A stretch of DNA of 64,000 nt from Mytilisepta virgata (lineage: Eukaryota; Mollusca; Bivalvia; Mytilida; Mytilidae). The first letter of the stretch is position 1. The number at the start of each line of letters is the position of its first letter. The stretch lies in contig JAPWFG010000018.1 in NCBI GenBank assembly GCA_028015205.1, forward strand, positions 1,240,001 to 1,304,000, written 5' to 3'. This document shows positions 24,901 through 36,479 of the stretch, piece by piece. The translations under genes and the position numbers were made by a program. The notes under the pieces are model-generated. The model was not told the origin of the DNA. It ran no database searches and was given only the letters and a program-made list of their open reading frames with translations.

Positions 24901-27256
24901 CCGACGCTTGAAATAAAGATTAAAGTATATAGTAATCCATCACCAATATCAGTCGTTTGGATGACATCAGAAAATACAATTATTTCGAGTACAGATAAAT
25001 ATGAAAGTTCAAGCCACTCATCGTTCTTTTCCACGAGGACTTTTGACGGATTTCAAGGTGACATCGAAGGTTTCATCTTTGTCTTAAGTATAAGTCATTT
25101 GACCAAAAATGATTTTGGGACATATAAATTGTTGGTCAAAAATGTATACGGCGAAACGTATTGTTTTTCACAAGTCGATATAGACCGTAAGTAAATTTAT
25201 TTTTGTATACTAAGTTTATTTGTTGTGTAGTATAAAGCATAGCAGAATTAATTTTTCTGTCGTGTATAATAATTCAATGTTTTTCAGGCAACTCGGCAAC
25301 AGAATAAACTAGAAATTAGACCATAATAACCTGCATGTTTTTTTCTTCCAAGTTTGAAAATCAGTTTGCATAAGATATATATCTAACTGTTGCGTCTATG
25401 TGGTCATATACTTACTAGTATAGTTTGCAATGTTTTTCTCAATTTCGTCACGAGAATGGAATTTTGCATGAACATAAAGAAATGGAAGAAAAAAGTTCCG
25501 TTAGGCAAATTATTTTAATAATAGTGAGAAGAAAGTGCATCAAAAAACAATTTAGTCAAAATCTTATGATATTTCTATCTCGTTTTTAAAACGCCAAATC
25601 ACGTAAAAGACCAACTTAACCACACAGAGCTGTCATGTATTTTGCCTAAGTATCCACACAAAGCTGTCATATATTTTGATTTATACAAATGTTTAATGTC
25701 CAGAGCCTAGTTATGTATTTAACAAACAAAAATAAAAATTCTGAAAATTTCTAATAAGTATATGGAGATTGATAGCGCTTGGTCAAATTTTACTGCATGT
25801 ATATCTCATTGATTATCTATAAATATTTATTTTCGACTCTGGGTTATATGTTAAAAATTGTATAATGTAATTTGTTTTCAGGATAAAACAAAAATAAAAA
25901 AAAATATTCTCGGGATAATGGCTTGAAAACTTCAAAGATATACGAAGTAATCGGTATAGTTATTTTTACTGGTTACGAATAAATATCATTTTTAAAATAA
26001 GTGTAAAATTTCCGGGTTGAAAGTTTAACATCACAGCACATATACTAGTTATTTACCTTATAATTCCACACATTTTGTTATAAGAACCTAACTTTTTCTG
26101 TAGGTTTTGGATTTTAAATACCCCCGGTTTTTTGGCAGGGTCCATGTTGTTCATATGTTTTTAGTTTTTAATTGTAGTGCAATTGTGTATTTTTTTTTTG
26201 GTCTTGTCTTTGTTGTTCTCCGGAGTTTGTCAGTTTCGATTTCCCCTCTCCCGAATGTCCCATTCGTATTTCTTGACTTGACTTTTAGATTTTAAATCTA
26301 ACTCCGACCTTTCACCGAACAGACTTTTGAAATTCAAGAAGCCAATATAGATACATGTATGTAAATAGGCATTTATTTCGTTGTTTAGATTCCCCGATTA
26401 ATGTACATACACTTTAATATAACATGTATAATAATTATTAAGGTTTTTAAAACTCGATTTTTACCAAACTTGACAATTAGTAACATCTCATATCATGAGT
26501 TTGTATCGTTTTCTTTTACCGAAAATTGCAAAAGTAAGTGAAATACAATGCGATATAGGAGACATGCAGACATAACTTCATATAAGACCACCAATTTACA
26601 TTTGAAGTATCTCCCTTATAAGTAAAGGCACTCACTTGTTTATTATTAATTTTGGTCTTATATTTTTACAGCCGATAAGACGACAGAAACGAATGAGAGA
26701 AAATACCTGATCATTACAAGCAGTATATCCGTTATTTCAGTAGTTGCGATTTTTGTGGCAAGACTTTGGTTCGTGTTTCGACATAGATCTTCAAAATTAA
26801 ACTTAACTCCAGAAAGAACTGATGGGAATTCTGTAATTGAACTTTCAGATATCTATCCGTCTAATAACCATTATGAAACAATAGACGATAATGAGGTTGC
26901 CAGCGAAGAACAAAATTGCAAGTTCTGAAAATACCACTGAGAATCACAATTCCCAAGACAGTGATTATGAGATAGTAGTAGAACGGTGTGCAGTTGAGAC
27001 AAATAAGCCTCCAGCCAGCAGAGCTTTAACACTTCCAAGGACTTCAAACCATTTTGCTCCAAATCAAGATACCCAACTGCATAGAATAGGGATTGAAAGT
27101 AACAAGGATGTTGTTACCGATGACTATCTTCTACCATACTATGGCATGACCAAAAGACCAACTTCTTCGACTCGGCAGTATGACCGCGTCTACAATTTTA
27201 ACTATGATATGAATATTTACTCAGAGTGCAATTTAGGCACAAGAAATTCTTGTTAA
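18622..27256 (+). CDS. Ig-superfamily single-pass receptor with Tyr-rich cytoplasmic tail (6 exons)
   Basis: Proposed exons: 18622-19102, 19444-19785, 20719-20994, 23863-24159, 24860-25186 and 26672-27256. All internal exons are multiples of three and all junctions are phase 1, the classic arrangement of shuffled Ig modules. The product has an N-terminal signal peptide, about five Ig-like modules, a short stalk, one transmembrane helix and a basic stop-transfer sequence (RHRSSK). The tail carries several Tyr motifs: SDIYPS, HYETI, SDYEIV (fits the ITIM pattern S-x-Y-x-x-V), YYGM (Y-x-x-M) and QYDRV. Such tails recruit SH2-domain phosphatases or kinases, so a cell-surface recognition or adhesion receptor is likely. 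The ligand is unknown. In this sequence the frame is broken in exon 6: the upstream frame stops at 26928, while the Tyr motifs beyond continue one base out of phase to 27256. Many N-x-S/T sites are present in module 1. Confidence 0.8.
19444..19785 (+). CDS. Ig receptor exon 2: second Ig-like module
   Basis: Bounded by TTTTTTTCCAG and a GTAAGT donor. 114 codons, phase 1-1. It shows the B-strand and F-strand Cys (FTITCFSS and YFQCQAE) plus two extra Cys pairs. Confidence 0.78.
20040..20480 (+). repeat. Two related repeat copies inside intron 2 of the Ig receptor
   Basis: The motif GCGAGCATTGTCGGAGATGG followed by a GATCAAAA and a GGGCACCATT block occurs at about 20140-20222 and again at about 20413-20505, each preceded by a CTTTTTG stretch. 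Family unknown. Confidence 0.6.
20719..20994 (+). CDS. Ig receptor exon 3: third Ig-like module, GC donor
   Basis: Follows a TTCTTTTTCAG acceptor. 92 codons, phase 1-1. The module has IQLICFLC and a DDGKLCTC F-strand motif. The only donor that keeps the frame well is AAAG|GCAAGT, a consensus-quality GC-AG donor. Confidence 0.72.
21807..22625 (+). repeat. Diverged tandem repeat, ~177-bp unit, about five copies (intron 3)
   Basis: Units start near ACTTTGACTTTCA / ACTTTGACATTCA at about 21807, 21988, 22165, 22268, 22391 and 22567. They share CATCCGCAACTCCTCCTAAA, GTGCACCTCCTATTTTAGAT and CAAAACATGG. Units 3 and 4 are internally deleted to about 103-123 bases. The adjoining 21674-21800 block is related to 62022-62150. 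Confidence 0.8.
22790..22930 (+). repeat. Dispersed retroelement-tail repeat
   Basis: Phrases such as CAGTGTTTATTTGTTGT-like text, TTGTCTTC-CGGGTTTGTCTGTCC and GGATTA are shared with 30650-30750 and with the reverse strand of 48100-48170. Confidence 0.55.
23030..23095 (+). repeat. GACGGACA-type simple repeat
   Basis: Imperfect repetition of GACGGACA/GACAGACG with interruptions. Intronic. Confidence 0.75.
23228..23395. mobile_element. 168-bp fold-back element with ~74-bp arms (intron 3)
   Basis: It starts GGGGATAACTGTATTG and ends CAATACAGTTATCCCC, with inverted homology continuing inward to CAGGTAAAC around a GC-rich loop (CGACGCGTAGCGGAT). No obvious target duplication is seen. Confidence 0.8.
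23863..24159 (+). CDS. Ig receptor exon 4: canonical V/I-type Ig domain
   Basis: Bounded by TTGTTGCAG and GGTAAAAC. 99 codons, phase 1-1. Key residues are all present: INLSC, the core Trp in FLTWIH, and the D-N-G-D-Y-F-C F-strand motif. It is the best-conserved Ig domain of the gene. Confidence 0.85.
24860..25186 (+). CDS. Ig receptor exon 5: membrane-proximal Ig domain lacking the core disulfide
   Basis: Bounded by ACTGTAG and CGTAAGT. 109 codons, phase 1-1. It keeps the core Trp (VVWMTS) and the D-F-G-T-Y motif, but the B- and F-strand Cys are replaced (IKIKV and TYKLLV). Disulfide-free Ig domains are known in the I-set class. Confidence 0.78.
26123..26294 (+). repeat. Dispersed repeat (reverse copy at 36720-36900)
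   Basis: Blocks CCATGTTGTTCAT, TTGTTGTTCTCCGG, GATTTCCCCTCTCCCGAATG and TATTTCTTGACTTGAC match the reverse complement of 36720-36870. It lies in the last intron of the Ig receptor gene. The short ORF over it is not a gene. Confidence 0.65.
26672..27256 (+). CDS. Ig receptor exon 6: transmembrane helix and signalling tail, frameshifted
   Basis: Follows a TTTTTACAG acceptor and joins exon 5 in phase 1. It encodes a stalk (TTETNERK), a helix of about 24 residues (LIITSS...WFVF) and the tail. The frame entered by splicing ends at TGA 26926-26928. The next frame carries the remaining Tyr motifs and ends at 27256. One extra A in the AAAA run at about 26912-26915 would explain the break. Confidence 0.75.
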
Positions 27257-27418
27257 GAAATCACATGATTACATTCTCACATACATGTACATATAGCATA
27301 TTAACACGACATCTTTTGGGTTTTGGCACCCATACTTTTATCCAAGAAAAACAGCATCATTTCTTACATCCAAATAGTACAATCCCTTCACATGTATATT
27401 AGTCTATTAATATATATA

Positions 27419-27424
27419 AATAAA
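27419..27424 (+). promoter_or_regulatory. Polyadenylation signal AATAAA of the Ig receptor gene
   Basis: First AATAAA downstream of the exon 6 frame, about 160 bases beyond the stop at 27256. Confidence 0.5.
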
Positions 27425-27429
27425 CCGTA

Positions 27430-29940
27430 AAGCACTTGCTGTAGTAACGTTGCAACAAGATAATGCTACTTACATGTTGTAGATAATAATAAGTTCAAAT
27501 ATAAATTCAGTGCGAAATTAAATAATATTTTTTATTAAAGAATATCAGAAAAATGGTAAATGATGAAATATTTAAAAAAATTAAAAACCACAAAAGTGGG
27601 TCCCTGTATAAAGCGGCCAAACGTTTTTCAACTTTTATTTGAAAATTTAAAAATGAAATTTACAACATGCTTTTTAATTTTTTATTTTCCAATTTTAATT
27701 TAAAAATTGAAAAATATTATTATTCCGTACATTTTGTAAATACAATTTCCATTTCAAATTAATATCTGAATGGATACTTTATCTATATGCCATGTCTACT
27801 TCAATTTGAATAATATTCTCCAACGAGTATGCTTCTGAACTTATGATTGTGGTTTTACTTGGTCGGACACATTAAAATCATAGGACGGAAATATTTGAAG
27901 ATTGAACCGATGTTGTTACCTGTATTTATATTTTAATTTTAAAGGGATATTGCTTGAACTATTAACAGTTATGAAGAGAAAAGTAAACTGGTTGATGCAT
28001 AAATGATAAAAGGTAGTTAAATAATGTTCTGATAAATGCCGATTCTTGAAAAAATCTACAAATTAGAGTGATGTGAAATTCAAAGAAAGTTTATTGTAGA
28101 AAAAAGTAATAATTTCGAACAGACAATAGTTGTGTGAGCTTCTTATTATATAAAATTATAAATTTGTACTATTTGGTAAAAATGTTTAAATCTTGGCATT
28201 TGTCTACCTGTTGGAATCGGCTAACACATTGATGCTTTTGCCCCAACTACCTAGATAGAAAACACTAAAAATTGATTCTTTAGAGGTATCAGATAAAATT
28301 GGACTTGATTGTTCCATTCATCAAACCAGACTGACACATATTAGCACGAGACGAGCACAGGATTTACATGTTACTCATAGACTGCATGTTGCAAATTTGT
28401 AAAAATTATGTTTCTAAAACACGAACAAAAAAAGTCAGGATTAAACTTCATCCAAAACTTTAATAATAAAAAAATACACATAAAACATTGTGAGTAATAC
28501 AACTACAGTTAACTTGAGGGGAAATTATAGTAGTATAAATCTAATACATTGTATGTTTATTGCTGCATTTGCACTGCCATTATTTTGAGGAATGACTTTT
28601 TAAAACTTATCAGATTCTTATTTCAAAAGTTTAATAGTCAAATTGATACATTAAAAAAAGATTGAATCGGAAAATCACTGCAAAATGTAGACATTATACA
28701 TTGTAATTCTCTTTGTTTTCAAATTTTAGGTGGACACCCTTTTATCCAGTAAAAGTGGGCTAGGTAGATTGATAGAAGGATAGGTCGGTATTTAACACAA
28801 CACGAACTTAGTTTAACATAAAACCCTTTAGGAAAATTCACTAAGTTATTCTTGTCTTAAACCTCTTATTCAGTTATAACCAGAGCTCTAATAATCTAAT
28901 ATATCTGATGACTGATTCAGGAGGAAGGGATGGAATGGGAACACTTACATTTGAATGTTTCATGATAAGGTATGTTAAGAGACTGTGGATTCAACATTAC
29001 TTCTGATGAGCAATCCCGAAAACTTTATATCGATTGTTCAATTAATTGTACAGAAATATTACGAAGATACTGTTGGCTTTATCAATTAGACTGACAAAAA
29101 TAGCTATTTATTTTCTGTTTATTTCGTCAATGTAATGCATCTTTTACTTTACCTTCTTTTTCGCTTTGGTCGTTTGGAATCCCATAGGATTATACGCTTT
29201 TGTTTACACCGTCGGTTGACTTGAAGTTATCTGCCATAATTCAGGTCACCTGTGTATTTTATGTAGACTAACATTCCATAGCGTTCGAGGTGTTGTATCC
29301 AGGATGCAGGGAAATTTACGAAATATAAATACAAAAAGACATTATGGTATGAAATAAAACTAAAAGTTGTTTTTTTTACATAGGACATACCTTAAATAAT
29401 AAAGAGGACAAATATACTTAAGGAGTTAAATTCTTTTGGGCATATATACATATATTAAGTATCCACTTAAGTATCAACACTATCAATTATACATAATTGT
29501 AACGGAAGTAATTCTATTACATTCAATAAGAAGGAAGTCGGTGTAATACTTTTTTCATTAAAAAAATAACTTGCAATGACTTGGGAAGCATTTTATTTCA
29601 TATATTCTTTAAAAACCAATTTATGGTGAATAATTGAAATAATTGAATAATTCACACATGTATTAGAAAAAACAAATGGTAGGGAATATCAATACGAACA
29701 ATATTAAAAATTTGACACCGTTGGTATTTGCTCCGACGATCTTTTAATTCAAGTTCGAAATATGCTCTGAATTGAATTCAAATATATATTTTAATATTCG
29801 TTTCGGCCAATGAAATCTAACGCACGTTACACAATTCTCACCGCAAATTTCTAAAAACACCAATTTTTCACGCCCACGATTCACACCTTACACACACATG
29901 ATGCGCACATGATTCTGACAAACATGATTCTGAAGAAATT
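27430..29940. other. AT-rich intergenic sequence
   Basis: I see no coding exon, RNA gene or repeat family that I can support. Confidence 0.35.
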
Positions 29941-29944
29941 CAAA

Positions 29945-30830
29945 CATGTTAGATTTTCTCATCGACAACATATTTGTTGACTATGGCGGTCGAATTTTTT
30001 AACAAACAATCGGCATTCCCATGGGAACCAACTGTACCCCTCTGCTCCCGATCTGTTTCTGTACCCATATGATACGGACTACAAGAAAAAAAAAGGAACT
30101 AGCCTAATCCTTTAATTCCACTTTTCGTTATATTACTTTCTACATCTCATCTACTCCAGTGAGCTTGAAATTAGAGATAATACGTTCGTTTCTTGAAACT
30201 GACAATGAGAGACATTTGAAAACAAAACGTTATGACAAACATGATGATCTCAACTTTCCTATTGTTACATTTTCCTTTCTTGAGTAGCAATATACCAGCA
30301 TCGCCTGTATATGGCGTCTTCGTTTCTCAGCTCATCTGATATTCAAGGGCATGCATGAGTTAACATGATTTTCGACAAAGAGGATTACTGCTGTCACAAA
30401 AGTTTCTTAACCAGGGTTTTATCAGGGATAAAGTGATGTCATCACTTAAAAAATTTGACTGTCGGAATCACGAATTCGAAGATGATGTAGAACCTGTTCC
30501 CACTGTCGTAACATTTCATGTACCTCCACCGATTTGTGACTACGACCGGATTGACTTTGTTGAAATATATGACGGGTGTCGTATACGGAGTAGGAACTGC
30601 TTACCCTTTCAGGGCACTTGAGTTCACCCCTGGGTTTAATAGGAGTTTCGTGTTGTTGATTGTTTTTTTAGTTTTCAGTGTTTATTTGTTGTGCTTGTGG
30701 TTGTTCATTTGTCTTCCAGGGTTTGTCTGTCTAATGGATTGTGTTTTTTGGTTCGCTCTTTACGTATATTTGCCCTCTTTACACGCACGCGTTTTACAGG
30801 TTACACATTTCAACCATCTCAAATAGTGTA
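29945..30830 (+). pseudogene. Decayed reverse-transcriptase element (probably Penelope-like) with 3' tail
   Basis: Conceptual translation across frames gives pieces of an RT core: MLDFLIDN, TIGIPMGTNCTPLL and DLFLYPYD near 29945-30070. Downstream pieces NIPASPVYGVFVSQLI (about 30290-30345) and SSLKKFDCRNHEF (about 30440-30480) follow. Stops and frameshifts break it throughout. After 30570 comes the family's noncoding tail (GGAACTGCTTACCC..., GGGTTTGTCTGTC...), also seen reversed at 48061-48290. The element class is inferred from family memory and could be another RT lineage. Confidence 0.65.
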
Positions 30831-31218
30831 CTTAGAATGGTCTATTTTCATACAATTCCTAGGATATAAATTTCTGGACCGTAGTGATATTGCAAGTCTT
30901 TTAAATAAATTTAGCGTTACCTGGATTGTTAATATAATTATTTTGGTGGACTTTTGTTTTGCATTTTAATGTCTATTAATAGTAGTACACATACACCACT
31001 AACCTGTTGTGTATACAGTAAAGTCATGATTCATTGCTGCTGTAAAGTGATTTATCAACAAATTACCATAACATAAACAACCAAGACAGGGTTTGTTTTA
31101 AGGTGAAGTGTACGTAATTCATCGTCTCTTACGGTGATCGGGAATCGGAACGTGCGCCAATAGTAACGCGAGTTAGATTATAAATCGAAGAAAAACATAC
31201 GATGCAAGTTCGAGAGAT

Positions 31219-31555
31219 CGATTAGGAAGATTCAAAGGTAAAGATACATTTCGATTGGGAAGATTCAAAGGTAAAAGATACATTTCGATTGGGAAGATTC
31301 AAAGGTAAAAGATACATTTCGATTGGGAAGATTCAAAGGTAAAAGATACATTTCGATTAGGAAGATTCAAAGGTAAAAGATACATTTCGATTGGGAAGAT
31401 TCAAAGGTAACGATACATTTCGATTGGGAAGATTCAAAGGTAAAAGATACATTTCGATTGGGAAGATTCAAAGGTAAAAGATACATTTCGATTGGGAAGA
31501 TTCAAAGGTAAAAGATACATTTCGATTAGGAAGATTCAAAGGTAAAAGATACATT
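31219..31555 (+). repeat. 34-bp minisatellite, about ten copies
   Basis: The unit GGAAGATTCAAAGGTAAAAG-ATACATTTCGATTG is repeated with very few variants: GATTAG for GATTGG in some units, and 31- or 33-base units lacking A bases. Purine-rich on the plus strand. Confidence 0.92.
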
Positions 31556-31559
31556 CAAT

Positions 31560-32895
31560 CAATAACAGCCCTGAATGAATTTAATGGAAAAAGATCTCCA
31601 AACATGGTGTTGCGTCCGAGGTAAGACATAATTCGGAGGACAATGAGAAAGAGCTACAAGACTGGAAAGAGGGGCGAAGAATTGTAGAGTTGTTTCATCT
31701 CGCAGAAGAAATGAAGGCCTGTAAAAAGTGCTCATCCCCATTGTTTTTTCGCATGAATGTTTTGTGGTGAGAAAAGAAATGGATGTGGGAGTTTCTTATA
31801 CATCCATTGCACAAACTGTCCCCACACGAACCGTGTATCTACGAGAAAGCAGCTTCAATGGAAAGGATATAATGTCGGGATGATGATATTTGATATCAAC
31901 GCGAAAATAAGTTTAGGTGCGATATAGTACAATTAAGACTTATATATCAACACATACATATACAATCATATAAAACAGAACAAAACACGCTCAATTATTA
32001 AAGTTTGTTTTAAGTACATATTATTATCGAAATTTACAGATTCTTTGCCACTCTTGCTGGGCAGTTTTGTTGACACCTTTGATCATCTTTTTTAAATAAT
32101 CATAATATCAATAGTTTAATTACCAATGATTATCATAACATTTAACCATAACAATCCTTTTTTTAATTACATATTATTTTAATTTAAAGACGTCGTTCAG
32201 CATAAAGATAAAAAGGGTTTTCTATCACGTCCACCGCAAAAAAAAATTCCAGATCTAATTATAGATACTACACTTAGAAATAAAACTGAAAATAAGACTG
32301 AAATTGTTTCGACGAGTTTATCTCTTCCTTCATATCTTGCTGGCTTTCTCAAATTACTCCTGCCAATCAACCTTTTCAGTATTATAGATAATATTAGGAT
32401 CTTACACGGGCTTCTCGAAAGTGTGTCTTCCCCTCAAAATTTCATTTATAACAGCTTGAAAACAAGGACGGTAGTCAAGGACTTTCTTTGCATCAATCGA
32501 TTCGGAATTTATTTATAAATGTTTTGTTATTTTTTTCTAAAAAAGTTACGGACCAGTTAATGAGAAAATTGATAAAACGTAAACTTACATAACGATTTTT
32601 TAATGAATTTCCCTATATATCCAATGTAGTTTTGATTCTAAAGGAGGGTTATTTCCACGAATGATATCTAAAAAAGTAAGTCTGTGACCCTATTATTTTT
32701 TTACATTTTCAGTTTCGTTAGCCATCTCTAAATAAATTTAAAAAAATCTACGGAGTGGTTAATTTCGTACATTTCACCTTAAAGTAAATACCCTAAGACT
32801 TTAAAATGACGAACAATAAAAAACATGTTTTGTTGCGTCACATACTTGGGAATTACTAATAATTAACTACACGTATATCTCTTTTTATACTGTGA
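31560..32895. other. No recognisable feature
   Basis: AT-rich. The short minus-strand ORF at 31741-31559 has no family resemblance, and I leave it out. Confidence 0.35.
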
Positions 32896-32909
32896 TACCA
32901 ATTTTGATG

Positions 32910-33155
32910 GGGGCCTCTGTGGCCGAGTGGTCTAGGTAGTTCGTCATGAGTACTAATGATCACTAGCCTGTCAACGCTGGGATTGTGAGTTCGAATCTCA
33001 TCTGTGGTGGGGTGTGTTCGACTCCGACCTTAATTGACAAGGATTGCCAATTTTCCTACTGAAGGTCGGTGGTTCTCTCTACCAATAAAAACTGGCCGCC
33101 GCGAAATGGCCAAATGTGCTGAAAACGGCGTTAAACCCCAACTAAACAAACAAAA
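32910..33155 (+). mobile_element. tRNA-derived SINE with perfect 13-bp target duplication
   Basis: The head GGGGCCTCTGTGGCCGAGTGG holds an A box (TGGCCGAGTGG), and GAGTTCGAATC is a B box about 70 bases on, spaced as in a tRNA with a long variable arm (Leu/Ser type). The tail is AACTAAACAAACAAA. ACCAATTTTGATG occurs immediately on both sides (32897-32909 and 33156-33168). Two minus-strand relatives lie at 50219-50480 and 54419-54681. Confidence 0.9.
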
Positions 33156-33369
33156 ACCAATTTTGATGTATGTTTCTGCCACTCAGGTCTCACATGTATG
33201 AAAATATGAAAAATTCGAAACACAATAATTTACACATTGTAGAGAAGATTCGAAACTAAAATCATAACAAAAGGACAAAGCTTAAATTCACCAAACGAGT
33301 AAACATTGTCATTTTGCTTAGTTTCTTGTGAACCTTTTTTCACATCGGACTCAGGGTTAAGATCTCACA

Positions 33370-33670
33370 AAACATGTTTAACCCTGCCGCATTTGTGGGC
33401 CTGTCCCAAGTCAACTACCACTAGCCTTTGTTATTGTTGTGTGTTTTTTAATTTTGGTTGATTTTTATGATTCGGAGTTTAGTGTGCCGTCCCTTTTGCT
33501 AAACTAGTATACATTATTGTTTAGGGGACAGCTAAAGGCCGCCTCCGGGTATGGGATTTTCTCGCTGCTTTGAAGACTCATTGGTAGCCTTGAGCTGTTT
33601 TCTGCTCTTTGGTAGGGTTGTTGTCTCTTTGACACATTCCCCGTTTCCATTCTCTATTCTATGCTTTAAA
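33370..33670 (+). repeat. Abundant mussel-type dispersed repeat
   Basis: It contains AGGGGACAGCTAAAGGCCGC, GGGATTTTCTCGCTGC, TTGGTAGCCTTGAGCTG and TTGTTGTCTCTTTGACACA. I recall very similar text as a highly repeated sequence in Mytilus. The 75-codon ORF at 33551 is carried by the repeat. Confidence 0.6.
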
Positions 33671-34334
33671 GATATACTCCTTAATTACCACTTCAAATAT
33701 TACGAAGCTACATTTAACGTACTAACAACAAAACGGCAGGATTTGAACATTCTCAGGACTTCGAAACTTGAAATATGACAGGTATTATATACTGTGCTAT
33801 CTTATGATATCATTTGGTGCAATTGCTGCAGTTTTGATCTTTTTATGTGGCATATATCTGCTTTCGTTATCACATAAATAAATATTCCTTAAATGCAAAA
33901 AAAGAATTTTCAATTATAGAGTACGTTTCACTGTTTTGTGTATATTTTTTGTTTTTATGTTTTGTCATATTTATCTGTCATAATACATATTCTCTGCATG
34001 GACCAGACGTTTATCATTAGATCAAGAAATTCATGGTCTCAGGATGTCTTAAAAATAGACACATGTACAACCAATGATATTATCAAACGAAAAACATGAT
34101 ATCAATGGAAAATTTCTAACAGTTTTCATGAAACACAAGATCAATTTATACACAGTATGATCAACCCTATCAATAGGATCGCGTTAAAATGTCTAAAATT
34201 GACATTTTCCTAGTTTTGCTACATCAGCTTTTACTGATATTCGAAGCTGTCAGTATACATTTAACACAATAATATACACCATCTAATATATTTCGAAAGT
34301 AATCAGTACTAATACGAATCATCCCCATCCTTTG

Positions 34335-35290
34335 TTGAGTTTGGAGAACATTTTTTTCAACAAACGATCGGGACAAATGGTCCGCCGCTTTTGGCCGACC
34401 TGTTCATGTATTCATATGAAGCTATATTTCTACAGGGTCTACTGAATCGGAAAGAAAAGAAACTCGAACAATTTTCTATATAGAGATGATGTTTTTTTAC
34501 TTAATAATCCTTACTTAAGGTTTACCTACATCTCATCTATCCCGATGAACTTGAAATTAAGGATGATCACTGATCTAATAGGAAATAAACAGAATTTGAA
34601 ATAGGTGTTTTATTTTGAGAGAACATATGAATAGTAAACAAATAATATAGGTTCATATGCTCATTTTAGTGCTATAAGGCCTTGAAAATTTGCAGTAAAT
34701 GGGTTTTCTCTGGATTTTTCATTGTCTTTGCATTGACAACTTCAGTCTCTCAAAGATGTATGAAAAATAAAAAGGATTTCATAAAATTTTGTCAAATACC
34801 ATTTTAAGATATATATGATTGAATTATAAAAGAAAAAATTGGGATTCATGGGCAAACAATTTCATGTTTAAGAAATGATTAAAACCCGAGGTTTCCGAAA
34901 ATCTGACAAAAAGACCAATACATGACCAGCGATCATCCTTAAAGAGACCACTGAAACACCAACTTATGCTCCATATCTAGATTTGTACCTTTACATAGAT
35001 AATAATGGGTGGTTGAAATCAAAACTTTATGACGAAGGTCATGATTTTAATTTCCGATTGTGAACTTCTCCTTTCTTAGCAGTAACATACCAAGGTCCCT
35101 AGCCTATGTAGTGCACAGTTCACAGTTGATTTGTTACTACCGCGCGTGGGATTTATACAGCGACTTTCTCGGCAGGCCGAGATTGCTGTGACATAAACTT
35201 CTAAGGCGGGTTAATGTCTAGTCTATGTTAATTTCATCACTTCAAAAGTTTTACTGTCGTCATCACGAATCGACTGGACAATACGAAGTT
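34335..35290 (+). pseudogene. Decayed reverse-transcriptase element, second copy
   Basis: Same family as 29945-30830. Pieces FFQQTIGTNGPPLLADLF and MYSYEAIFLQ lie near 34345-34430. APYLDLYLYIDNNGWLKSKL lies near 34970-35025. Fragments matching the SSNIP and SSLQKFYCRHHES segments lie near 35085 and 35235. A block at about 34590-34900 shows no RT match and may be inserted. Multiply frameshifted. Confidence 0.65.
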
Positions 35291-35299
35291 TCTATCTCG

Positions 35300-36430
35300 T
35301 GTATTGATTCAAATCATTTTTATTGTAACATTGGTAATTAACCGAATTAAATACTTTTGCAAAAATAGTTTCTGTTCTAATGCTGACAAGATCCCAAAAC
35401 ATTTGGGAAATTACAAAAATTAAATTTAGGGGACTCGGCAGCACATGACATTGGTCCTGAAAAATGATTTTCGTCTTCTGTGCGGTAACCGAATGATATA
35501 TGAAAACTGCACATTTCGTTCTTATCTGCAAACCTGAAATTGAAAAAAAGTCATGTAATTGGGATCGGTATGAAGGTCAAAATATGAGAGTATTCTCATG
35601 ATACCGTGATAGGTAATTGTGATGCACAAATTTTTCATAGAATTCCAAGAATTTACACTACATTTTAGAATTTTTTTTTTAATACCAATCAAGTTTTAAA
35701 CTAGTAATGAGTTGTTATGACAAAGTGCTTTAAAAAACAAAAAGGACCAAAAGCGCTTTTCCTTCGGTTAAACTTTTGGTCACTTGTATTGTATTCACAT
35801 AGCATTCGTTGGTCACACGATTGTGCAATTTTGTTGGCAATATGAAAATCAGATTTATTATACTGAAAACATTTTATTATTAACCTATTAAATTTACAAT
35901 TTCAGTTTGGCATATGAATAATTTTATTGGCGAGAACAACACACCCTCTTGCATAACAATTACATGACTTACCCGAACTGTATCGGTATATCTCCAGAAT
36001 TAATAAACAGACATCTTGCTGCCTGAAAAATGAATGCGATTAAAATGAAAAATTAAAATTAGGTACTTGAAGTTGCACATAGAACTGATGATAAAATAAT
36101 TAACCATTAAACGGTGTCAATATTTGGTCTTTTTATGCTATACTCTATATTTAGAACCGGTTTTAAAACTGATTCGTAGGTTATTCTCTTAACGCTTAAA
36201 CACCAATGCCAGAGTTCATTTTTCACTTGCAAATTACGAAATTTTGGAATAAAATCAATAATTGTAGAGAATCACCATTTCTATAAAATTTCAAAATAAT
36301 TGGCCTTTAATTTCAGGGGAGAGATATCATCAAAAGGTTATACTATCTACTTACCAGTATGTCTCCTGCTCGGAGTTCCATTGGACCGCCTGGTATGGCA
36401 TAGGAGTTCTATGAAAGAAAAATATAGAGA
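35300..36430. other. No recognisable feature
   Basis: AT-rich. The minus-strand ORF at 35531-35292 is not supported by composition or neighbours. Confidence 0.3.
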
Positions 36431-36479
36431 AGCATAATATAAATAAATAAAATTTATAACCGAAAATGTCAACAATGAC

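Noticed and set aside
31219..31555. CRISPR-like array
   Set aside because: The 34-bp units are contiguous with no unique spacers, and the host is an animal.
32910..33010. Functional tRNA-Leu/Ser gene
   Set aside because: Stems are degenerate and it is the head of a SINE with a target duplication.
33551..33778. 75-codon plus-strand ORF
   Set aside because: Carried by an abundant dispersed repeat, with no independent evidence of coding.
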